Positions 54,536 through 64,000 of a stretch of DNA of 64,000 nucleotides are shown here, in pieces (positions within the stretch are counted from its first letter, which is position 1; each line of letters opens with the position of its first letter). A model generated the notes under the pieces. It worked only from the letters and a program-made list of their open reading frames with translations. It was not told the origin of the DNA and did not search any database. A program made the position numbers and the translations under genes. This stretch comes from Methyloversatilis universalis FAM5 (lineage in GTDB: Bacteria > Pseudomonadota > Gammaproteobacteria > Burkholderiales > Rhodocyclaceae), in assembly GCF_000214035.2 (NCBI RefSeq), contig NZ_AFHG01000057.1, positions 226,131 through 290,130 of the forward strand, given 5' to 3'.

Positions 54536-55375
54536 TCAGAGGCCGAGCCGCTGCCAGATGGTCGAGGTGAGCCCGGCCTGGTTCAGCGTGTAGAAGTGCA
54601 GGCCGGGCGCGCCGCCGGCCAGCAGCCGTTCGCACAGCGTGGTCACCACGTCCAGGCCGTAGGCCTTGACCGAGGCGGCGTCGTCGCCGAAGCCTTCGAA
54701 CTTGCGCTGCATCCAGCGCGGGATTTCCGCGCCGCAGGCTTCCGAGAAGCGCGCGATCTTCGAGAAATTGGCGATCGGCATGATGCCCGGGTAGATCGGC
54801 GCGTCCACGCCCATGGCGCGCGCGTCGTCGACGAAGGCGAAGTAGGCGTCGGTGTTGTAGAAGTACTGGGTGATGGCCGAGTCGGCGCCGGCCTTCATCT
54901 TGCGCACGAAGGCCTGCAGGTCCTTGGCGGCGCTGCGCGCCTGCGGATGCACTTCCGGGTAGGCCGCCACCTCGATGTGGAACCAGTCGCCGGTTTCCTC
55001 GCGCACGAATTCCACCAGTTCGTTGGCGTAGCGGAAATCGCCCGGATCGACCACGCCGGACGGCAGGTCGCCGCGCAGCGCCACCATGTGGTGGATGCCT
55101 TCTTCCTTGTAGCGCTCCAGCGTCTGCCGGATGTTGTCGCGGGTCGAGCCGATGCACGACAGGTGGGGCGCCGCGTTCAGACCCTCCGCCTTCATTTCGA
55201 GCACGGTTTCGAGCGTGCGGTCGCGGGTGGTGCCGCCGGCGCCGTAGGTGACCGAGAAGAAGGACGGATTGAGCTGGCGCAGCTGGCGGCGGGTCGCGCG
55301 CAGCTTTTCCGCCCCCTCTTCGGTGGCCGGCGGGAAGAATTCGACGCTGCAGATGCGCGTGGGGTTGTCAGTCAT
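54536..55375 (-). CDS. metF: 5,10-Methylenetetrahydrofolate reductase
   Basis: 279-aa FAD TIM-barrel enzyme making methyl-THF for methionine synthesis. SVEFFPPATEEGAEKL is the MetF start. SVTYGAGGTTRDRTLETV, HLSCIGSTRDNIRQTL and FYNTDAYFAFVDDARAMG are family motifs, and FYTLNQAGLTSTIWQRLGL ends it. ATG 55375 gives the canonical N-terminus. It overlaps the tlyA stop by 8 bases. Confidence 0.97.
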   Translation of the reverse strand: MTDNPTRICSVEFFPPATEEGAEKLRATRRQLRQLNPSFFSVTYGAGGTTRDRTLETVLEMKAEGLNAAPHLSCIGSTRDNIRQTLERYKEEGIHHMVALRGDLPSGVVDPGDFRYANELVEFVREETGDWFHIEVAAYPEVHPQARSAAKDLQAFVRKMKAGADSAITQYFYNTDAYFAFVDDARAMGVDAPIYPGIMPIANFSKIARFSEACGAEIPRWMQRKFEGFGDDAASVKAYGLDVVTTLCERLLAGGAPGLHFYTLNQAGLTSTIWQRLGL

Positions 55376-56144
55376 GGTGGTCGGTCGCGTCGCGCCGGGT
55401 CGCGTACAGGAAGAACTCGCGGTTGCCGTCGCCGCCCTTGATCGGGCTGTCGAAGTAATCCAGTGCGCTGAGACCGTTCGTTTCGGCAAACGTCCGCATG
55501 CGCACCTCCAGGGCCGGGTATTGTGCCGCATCGCGCACGATGCCGCCTTTCCCCAGTGCATCCGGGCCCAGTTCGAACTGCGGCTTGACCAGTGCGAGCA
55601 CCCGTCCGCCGGGCGCCAGCAGCGCCGGCCACTGCGGCAGCAGCAGGGTGAGCGAAATGAAGCTGGCGTCGCACACGATGAGGTCGAAGCCGCCCGCCGC
55701 CTTATGTATACCGAGCGCGGCGGCATCCAGCGCGCGGGCGTTCAGGTGCTCGATGCACACCACGCGCGGATCGCCGCGCAGCCGCGGGTCCAGCTGGCCG
55801 TGGCCGACCTCCACCCCGACCACGCGGGCGGCGCCGCGCTGGATCAGGCAGTCGGTAAAGCCGCCGGTGCTCTGGCCGACGTCCAGGCAGGTCAGGCCGG
55901 CGACGTCCAGCCCGGCCCGGTCGAGCGCGCCGGCCAGCTTGAGCCCGCCGCGCGACACGTAGCGGTCGTCGTCCGACAGCTCGACCTGCAGTTCGGCGCT
56001 GTCCGGAATGTCCTGCGACGCCTTGCTGACCACGGCCCAGCCGGCCGCCGACGCGACGCGCACCCGCCCGGCCGCGATCAGGGTCTGGGCGACGGTGCGG
56101 GAACGGGCGAGGTTGCGGGCAACGAGTATCTGGTCAGCTCTCAT
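55368..56144 (-). CDS. tlyA: TlyA-family rRNA/hemolysin-type methyltransferase
   Basis: 258-aa protein with N-terminal S4 RNA-binding domain (MRADQILVARNLARSRTVAQ) and C-terminal FtsJ-type methyltransferase. VSRGGLKLAGALDRAGLDV, CLDVGQSTGGFTDCLIQRGA (SAM motif) and IVCDASFISL are present, with LALVKPQFELG downstream. TlyA proteins 2'-O-methylate rRNA. ATG 56144 is at the family start; the upstream frame continues into a REP cluster and is not coding. metF follows and overlaps. Confidence 0.93.
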   Translation of the reverse strand: MRADQILVARNLARSRTVAQTLIAAGRVRVASAAGWAVVSKASQDIPDSAELQVELSDDDRYVSRGGLKLAGALDRAGLDVAGLTCLDVGQSTGGFTDCLIQRGAARVVGVEVGHGQLDPRLRGDPRVVCIEHLNARALDAAALGIHKAAGGFDLIVCDASFISLTLLLPQWPALLAPGGRVLALVKPQFELGPDALGKGGIVRDAAQYPALEVRMRTFAETNGLSALDYFDSPIKGGDGNREFFLYATRRDATDHHD

Positions 56145-56242
56145 GGCGGGTCGGCGGGGCAGGAGCGCGGATGTAAACCGAGAATGGCCGGCGTCGCAAG
56201 CGCGAAGGCGCGTTTTGCCGCAGGGCGGTCGGTACGACATTC

Positions 56243-56387
56243 TGTGGGAGCGGCACCCTGCCGCGATTGCGGCCTCAGAATGCAGACGTTGCGTGATCGA
56301 GTGCCCCATCGCTGCGAGGCACCGCTCCCACAGGGACTCCGGGCAACGGACAGAGCCGGTTTCGCGGGAGCGGCGCCTCGCCGCGAC
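56243..56387. repeat. Cluster of three REP-like elements between tlyA and priA
   Basis: Forward copy TGTGGGAGCGGCACCCTGCC beginning 56243 (to 56267), inverted copy 56308-56332 and a third forward copy 56364-56387. Each differs at a few bases from the copies at 52.1 and 63.7 kb. The 56145-56401 interval has no gene. Confidence 0.85.
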
Positions 56388-56401
56388 TACGGTCCGGCGA
56401 C

Positions 56402-58627
<2,226 letters not shown>

Positions 58628-58698
58628 GTCGTTCAACAAGACTGCTCGGTTGTGTCCGCAACGCACTCATCCGGCAAGGTTTTGAAAGCTCGAAAAGC

Positions 58699-58707
58699 TG
58701 TGGATAA
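58699..58707. other. Perfect DnaA-box sequence upstream of priA
   Basis: TGTGGATAA (reverse TTATCCACA) matches the DnaA consensus. It lies 72 bases upstream of the priA start in the 58628-58947 interval, which holds no gene. A single copy, so not an origin; possible regulation of priA by DnaA. Confidence 0.5.
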
Positions 58708-58911
58708 CTTTGTGGGAAACTTCGTCGCTATTCGTCACGGAGTCGACATGTACAGCGACCAAATTTTTCTCCGGGCGTCAAGACAAAAATAGTCCCTTGT
58801 TTTTCAGTGACTTGCTCCGCGGCGTCTTGTGGAGGACTGCGCCTTTGGCTTGTGGGCGGCCTGTGCGGCCGACTGTGCATAAGTCAACCCCCTCTGGCCG
58901 CCCGACTGTGC

Positions 58912-58940
58912 AAAAAACGGCCGGTGACGCCCGTCCGGCC
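58912..58940 (-). terminator. Rho-independent terminator of hemE
   Basis: On the minus strand GGCCGG (58940-58935), 10-base loop, CCGGCC (58924-58919), one G, then six T (58917-58912). It lies 8 bases past the hemE stop. Confidence 0.8.
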
Positions 58941-58947
58941 CCGGTTT

Positions 58948-60015
58948 TCAGCCTGCGCGCAAGGCCCGGCTGTGACGGTGTACTTCGTCGACCAGCGCGG
59001 CCACGTGTTCCGGCGGCGTGTGCTGCGAAATGCCGTGTCCGAGGTTGAACACGTGACCCGGATGGTTGCCGTAGCTGTCGAGGATGCGGCGCGCTTCGCG
59101 GCGGATGCCCTCGGGCTGGGCAAACAGCGCGGTGGGGTCGAAATTGCCCTGCAGCGCCACCTTGTCGCCGACCCGCTGGCGGGCCAGTCCGATGTCGGTG
59201 GTCCAGTCCAGCCCGAGCGCGTCGGCGCCGGCTTCGGCCTGCGCTTCCAGCCACTGGCCGCCGCCCTTGGTAAACATGATGACCGGCACGCGCTGGCCGT
59301 CCTTCTCCCGCTTCAGGCCGGCGATGATGCGCTGCATGTAGGCCAGCGAGAACTCGCGATAGCCGTGCGCCGACAGTGCGCCGCCCCAGGAATCGAAAAT
59401 CATCACCGCCTGCGCGCCCGCCTCGATCTGGGCGTTCAGGTAGTCGGTGACTGCCTTTGCCGTGACCGACAGCATGTGGTGCAGCAGTTCCGGACGGTCC
59501 AGCATCAGCGTCTTCAGGTGACGGTAGTCGTCCGAGGCGCCGCCTTCGACCATGTAGCAGGCCAGCGTCCACGGGCTGCCGGAAAAGCCGATCAGCGGCA
59601 CCCGGCCATCCAGCGCGCGACGGATTTCGCTTACCGCATCAATCACATAGCCCAGTTCGGCCGTGGGGTCGGGGGCAGCCAGCGCGCGGATGGCTTCTTC
59701 CGAGCGCAGCGGGCGCTCGAATTTCGGGCCTTCGCCTTCGGCGAAATACAGGCCCAGACCCATCGCGTCCGGCACGGTCAGGATGTCGGAAAACAGGATG
59801 GCGGCGTCGAGCGGGAAACGGTCCAGCGGCTGCAGCGTCACTTCACAGGCCAAGGCCGGCGACTTGCACAGCTGCAGGAAGCTGCCGGCGCGGCGGCGGG
59901 TGGCGCAGTATTCCGGCAGGTAGCGGCCGGCCTGGCGCATCAGCCAGATCGGCGTGTAGTCGGTGGGCTGGCGCAGCAGCGCGCGCAGGAAGGTGTCGTT
60001 GCGGAGTGCGGACAT
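58948..60015 (-). CDS. hemE: Uroporphyrinogen decarboxylase
   Basis: 355-aa enzyme of heme/siroheme synthesis removing four carboxylates from uroporphyrinogen [23 protein letters not shown] is the UroD signature with the two Arg of the active site; [20 protein letters not shown] carries the catalytic Asp, and [17 protein letters not shown] and [10 protein letters not shown] follow. ATG 60015 fits ([20 protein letters not shown]). It is the gene before priA on the same strand, but a terminator separates them. Confidence 0.98.
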   Translation of the reverse strand: MSALRNDTFLRALLRQPTDYTPIWLMRQAGRYLPEYCATRRRAGSFLQLCKSPALACEVTLQPLDRFPLDAAILFSDILTVPDAMGLGLYFAEGEGPKFERPLRSEEAIRALAAPDPTAELGYVIDAVSEIRRALDGRVPLIGFSGSPWTLACYMVEGGASDDYRHLKTLMLDRPELLHHMLSVTAKAVTDYLNAQIEAGAQAVMIFDSWGGALSAHGYREFSLAYMQRIIAGLKREKDGQRVPVIMFTKGGGQWLEAQAEAGADALGLDWTTDIGLARQRVGDKVALQGNFDPTALFAQPEGIRREARRILDSYGNHPGHVFNLGHGISQHTPPEHVAALVDEVHRHSRALRAG

Positions 60016-60090
60016 GGGGAATCCTTGAAGTGCAGGGCGCAAGGATAGCCGATGCGCCTGCCGGTCAGTCCGGACAGGCGACGATCGGGC

Positions 60091-61536
60091 CTATTTGCGC
60101 CAGAAACCGGGGGTGAACAGGATGAGCACCGACATCACCTCCAGACGCCCGAGCAGCATGGTGAAGCTGCATACCCAGGTCTGGAAGTCGTTGAGGCCCT
60201 GGTAGTTGCCGGCCGGGCCGACCTCGCCGAGGCCGGGCCCGGCGTTGTTGATCATCGCGATGATGGCGGTGAAGGACGACAGGAAGTCCAGCCCCGACAG
60301 CAGCAGCACGAAGGTGAGCAGCACGATGCTCATGAAGTACAGGAAGATGAAGCCGAGCACCGACTGCGCCACCGGATCCGGCACGCAGGTGCGACCCACC
60401 TTGAGCGGCATCACCGCGTACGGGTGCACCAGCTTGACCAGATCGCGCCGCGCCTGGCTGAACAGGATGAGGGTGCGCACCATCTTGATGCCGCCGCCGG
60501 TGGAGCCGGAACTGGCGGTGACGCTGGACAGGAACAGCATCCACAGCGGCACGAACAGCGGCCATTGCGCGTAGTCGGTGCTGGCGAAGCCGCAGTCGGT
60601 GGCGATGGACACCAGGTTGAAGCTCACGTGGCGCAGCGCGGTCCAGTAGCTGTCGTAGGTGCCGGCATAGAGCAGGTAGCCGGCCAGCAGCACGCTGCTG
60701 CCGATGCAGGCGACCAGCACGCCGCGCACCTCGTAGTCCTGCGCGTACACCTTCAGCGAGCGGCCGCGGAAAGCCAGGAAGTGGGTGGCGAAATTCATGG
60801 CCGCCACCAGCATGAAGAAGGTGAGCACGCCTTCTATCCACGGCGAATCGAAGGCGCCGACGCTGGCGTCGCGGGTGGACAGGCCGCCCAGGCCCATCGC
60901 CGCGAAGGCATGGCACACCGCGTCGAACCAGCCCATGCCCGCCAGATGCAGCGCCAGCACGCACAGCACCGTGATGCCGAAATACACCAGATAGAGTGCC
61001 TTGGCGGTGTCGGCGATGCGGGCCGTGAGCTTGCCGTCCTTCATCGGCCCCGGCGTTTCCGCCTTGTACAGCTGGCTGCCGCCGACGCCCAGCAGCGGCA
61101 GGATGGCCACCGCGAACACGATGATGCCCATGCCGCCTATCCAGTTCAGCAGATGGCGCCACAGATTCACCGACGGCGGCGCGTGATCAAGCCCGGTCAT
61201 CACGGTGGCGCCGGTGGTGGTCAGGCCGGACATGGTTTCGAAGAAGGCGTCGGTGAAGCTCATGTCCACCGACAGCATCAGCGGCACCGCGGCGATGGCC
61301 GACATGAGCACCCAGGACAGCGTGACCAGCAGGAAGCCGTCGCGCGGCTTCAGTTCGCGGATGTGGCGGCGGGTGGCGATGTAGAGCAGCAGGCCGCCGG
61401 CCGCGCTGATCGCCATGCTGTCGATGAAATGCCAGGTCATGCCGTCGCGGTACAGCAGCGAACAGAGGATGGGCGCGAGATAGGTCAGGCTGAACACCGC
61501 CTGCAGGCGGCCCAGCACATTGGCGACGTGCAGCAT
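60091..61536 (-). CDS. trkH: Trk potassium uptake channel protein TrkH/TrkG
   Basis: 481-aa membrane subunit of the Trk K+ transporter with four M1-P-M2 repeats. Filter-like loops include TMSGLTTTGATVMTGLDHAP, RDASVGAFDSPWIEG, SVTASSGSTGGGIKM and INNAGPGLGEVG. It starts one base inside the trkA stop (TGATG), showing translational coupling. Potassium flow is gated by the RCK protein TrkA encoded just upstream. Confidence 0.97.
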   Translation of the reverse strand: MLHVANVLGRLQAVFSLTYLAPILCSLLYRDGMTWHFIDSMAISAAGGLLLYIATRRHIRELKPRDGFLLVTLSWVLMSAIAAVPLMLSVDMSFTDAFFETMSGLTTTGATVMTGLDHAPPSVNLWRHLLNWIGGMGIIVFAVAILPLLGVGGSQLYKAETPGPMKDGKLTARIADTAKALYLVYFGITVLCVLALHLAGMGWFDAVCHAFAAMGLGGLSTRDASVGAFDSPWIEGVLTFFMLVAAMNFATHFLAFRGRSLKVYAQDYEVRGVLVACIGSSVLLAGYLLYAGTYDSYWTALRHVSFNLVSIATDCGFASTDYAQWPLFVPLWMLFLSSVTASSGSTGGGIKMVRTLILFSQARRDLVKLVHPYAVMPLKVGRTCVPDPVAQSVLGFIFLYFMSIVLLTFVLLLSGLDFLSSFTAIIAMINNAGPGLGEVGPAGNYQGLNDFQTWVCSFTMLLGRLEVMSVLILFTPGFWRK

Positions 61537-62963
61537 CAGAAAAAACCGAAGCCGACCTGGAACAGCCGCTCGACCCGCGCCACCACCCGCCGGTCGGCGC
61601 AGAACACGATCACGTGGTCGTCCGGTTCGATCACCGTGTCGTGGTGCGGCATGACCACCCGCTCCTCGGTTTCGTGCACGGTCACGTCGGACATCCGTGC
61701 CAGCACCTCGCGCTGGCTGCGGCGGACGATGGCGCCGATCATCGCGCCCTCCGGCAGCCGGATTTCATCCACCCGGCGGCCCACCACCTTGGAGGTCTTG
61801 CGGTCGCCGTGCGCCACCAGTTCCAGCGCCTCGGCCGCACCGCGCCGCAGGCTGTGCACCGCCGCCACGTCACCGCGCCGCACATGGGCCAGCAGCGAGC
61901 CGATGGACACCTGGGCCGGCGAGATGGCGATGTCGATGCGTCCGGCCTGCACCAGATCGGCGTAGGCGCGCCGGTTGATCAGCGCCACCACGCGATGGGC
62001 ACCCATGCGCTTGGCCATCAGCGAGGACATGATGTTGTTCTCGTCATCATTGGTCAGCGCGAGATACAGGTCCATGTCATCGACGTTCTCCGCTTCGAGC
62101 AGCATTTCGTCGGTGGTGTCGCCCTGCAGCACCAGCGCGCTGTGCAGGTTGGAGGCGAGGAATTCGGCGCGCGGCCGGGCGTGCTCGATCAGCTTCACCT
62201 CGTACCGGTCTTCCAGCGATGCCGCCAGCCGGTAGCCGATGTTGCCGCCACCGGCGATCATGATGCGGCGCATCGGCTTGTCCAGCCGGCGCAGTTCGGC
62301 GGTGACCGCGCGCACATGCTCCGAGGCCGCCAGGCAGAACACCTCGTCGCCCGGTTCGATCACCGTGTCGCCGTCCGGCATGATGGCGGTGTCGTTGCGG
62401 TAGATGGCGACGATGCGTGCGTCGATGTCCGGCAGATGCTCGCGCAGCGCCTTGATCTGGCGGCCGACCAGCGGGCCGCCGCCGACCGCGCGCACCGCCA
62501 CCAGCGACAGCCGCCCGCCGGCGAATTCGATCACCTGCAGCGCTTCCGGGAAGGCAATGAGCCGCTTGATGTAGTCGGTCACCTCCTGTTCCGGGCAGAT
62601 CGAGAAATCGACCGCGAAATTGCTGTCGTCCAGCAGCTCCGGGTGCTCGGCGTAGTCCATCGAACGCAGCCGGGCGATGCGGGTGGGCAGGTTGTACAGC
62701 GTCTTCGCGATGCGGCAGGCGCACAGATTGGTCTGGTCGGACGCGGTGACCGCGATCAGCAGGTCGGCGTCGTCGGCGCCGGCCTGGGCCAGCACGTGCG
62801 GGCTGGCCGCATTGCCGACCACGGTGCGCAGGTCCAGCCTGTCCTGCATCGCCTGCAGGCGGGGGATGTCGGTATCGACCACAGTGATGTCGTTCGCTTC
62901 CGACACCAGGTTTTCCGCCACCGAGGAGCCGACCTGGCCGGCCCCGAGAATGATGATCTTCAC
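61536..62963 (-). CDS. trkA: Trk potassium regulatory protein TrkA
   Basis: 475-aa cytosolic regulator with two RCK_N/RCK_C tandem repeats. The first NAD-binding fold begins (V)KIIILGAGQVGSSVAENLVS with VVDTDIPRLQAM, the second MIAGGGNIGYRLAASLEDRY; RCK_C parts include EPGDEVFCLAASEHVRAVTA and EPDDHVIVFCADRRVVARVE. The start is GTG 62963, since KIIILGAGQVG is the standard N-terminus; the ribosome site is weak. It precedes and overlaps trkH. Confidence 0.96.
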   Translation of the reverse strand: MKIIILGAGQVGSSVAENLVSEANDITVVDTDIPRLQAMQDRLDLRTVVGNAASPHVLAQAGADDADLLIAVTASDQTNLCACRIAKTLYNLPTRIARLRSMDYAEHPELLDDSNFAVDFSICPEQEVTDYIKRLIAFPEALQVIEFAGGRLSLVAVRAVGGGPLVGRQIKALREHLPDIDARIVAIYRNDTAIMPDGDTVIEPGDEVFCLAASEHVRAVTAELRRLDKPMRRIMIAGGGNIGYRLAASLEDRYEVKLIEHARPRAEFLASNLHSALVLQGDTTDEMLLEAENVDDMDLYLALTNDDENNIMSSLMAKRMGAHRVVALINRRAYADLVQAGRIDIAISPAQVSIGSLLAHVRRGDVAAVHSLRRGAAEALELVAHGDRKTSKVVGRRVDEIRLPEGAMIGAIVRRSQREVLARMSDVTVHETEERVVMPHHDTVIEPDDHVIVFCADRRVVARVERLFQVGFGFF

Positions 62964-63044
62964 GCCGCCATCCACTGGGAAAGGTGGCGCGAGTGTAGCC
63001 GCAAGCCCGGCCCGCGGCATGACCGGGATCAGGGCATGCGCCGT

Positions 63045-63671
<627 letters not shown>

Positions 63672-63720
63672 GGTGTCAGCCTTTCATCGAAAATGCGGAT
63701 GCGGATTGCGTGCCCTGGGC

Positions 63721-64000
63721 CTTGCCCCGGATTGTGGGAGCGGCGCCCCCGCCGCGATGCGGCGGTGGATCGGGCATCGGCGTGTGAACGGTGCCGCATC
63801 GCGACGGGGCGTCGCGCCCACCGGGTGCGGCACATGTTTGCGCACTTGGGTCGGGACTGTGGCCTGCCGGCGTTCATGCGAACCAGGCGGATCGCGCGCT
63901 CTGCAGCCTTGCCCGGATTGTGGGAGCGGCGCCCCCGCCGCGATGCGGCGGTGGATCGGGCATCGGCGTGCGACCTGGGCCGCATCGCGACGGGGCGTCG
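63721..64000. repeat. Duplicated REP-containing unit upstream of ureG, cut by the window end
   Basis: A unit of about 94 bp (63721-63814) recurs almost unchanged at 63908-64000: TTGCCC(C)GGATTGTGGGAG, the GGGAGCGGCGCCCCC core, then GATGCGGCGGTGGATCGGGC and GCATCGCGACGGGGCGTCG. The two differ by one indel and a few bases near the REP tail. The 63672-64000 interval has no gene; the array may continue past the window. Confidence 0.85.

Noticed and set aside
58628-58947. Replication origin near priA
   Set aside because: Only one DnaA box and no AT-rich unwinding region or dnaA/dnaN neighbours.

Overview
The window is 64 kb of GC-rich, densely packed chromosomal DNA from a betaproteobacterium. 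The gene content points to the Rhodocyclales/Nitrosomonadales area: PEP-CTERM proteins, a PCMT-rhodanese-TolC run, a hemE/priA neighbourhood, pilT-pilU, a quinoprotein dehydrogenase and a bufferin-type RiPP operon. A Methyloversatilis-like organism would fit, but that is inference. I see no rRNA, tRNA, CRISPR array, prophage or insertion sequence. Most genes are housekeeping or stress and metal physiology, and many are coupled by ATGA-type overlaps.

Layout. 1-3.4 kb: 3' part of a heavy-metal RND pump gene followed by a divergent PII-family gene and a terminator. 3.4-5.3 kb: small minus-strand genes (oxidoreductase-like peptide, HPt protein, DUF1840) and a ROK sugar kinase. 5.3-7.8 kb: four-gene bufferin operon (precursor peptide, MNIO enzyme, DUF2063 partner, DoxX protein) behind a possible ECF-sigma promoter. 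7.8-12.4 kb: outer-membrane barrel, coiled-coil membrane protein, PEP-CTERM protein, four-helix-bundle protein and a chemoreceptor. 12.4-20.2 kb: GNAT, quinoprotein, dnaE, WbuC-like cupin, OmpR-type regulator, mscL. 20.4-27.9 kb: AsmA, GlcG-like protein, formate/nitrite channel and an acetyl-phosphate/fatty-acid block (ackA, MaoC-Pta fusion, fabI). 28-35 kb: MFS transporter with a tiny partner gene, then a signalling group: membrane sensor-exonuclease fusion, metallophosphatase, and Ser/Thr kinase fused to a UspA domain.

35-38 kb: MOSC protein and a BigR/SqrR-like thiol-sensing repressor under a perfect 26-bp palindrome, driving two sulfur-transport half-proteins. 38-44.3 kb: nitronate monooxygenase, a second PEP-CTERM protein, gcvP and gcvT (no gcvH between them). 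44.5-52 kb: PCMT-rhodanese-TolC operon, VOC protein and lgt, YggS, pilT-pilU. 52-56.4 kb: universal stress protein, Bcr/CflA efflux with small coupled genes, metF, tlyA. 56.4-64 kb: priA, hemE, trkH-trkA, ureG. REP-like inverted repeats sit at about 52.1, 56.3 and 63.7-64 kb.

The most notable systems are the bufferin operon close to a metal efflux pump with an atypical PII protein, the kinase/phosphatase pair with a UspA fusion, the sensor-exonuclease fusion, and the self-contained BigR-like sulfur-transport unit. All functions are read from sequence motifs without database searches.
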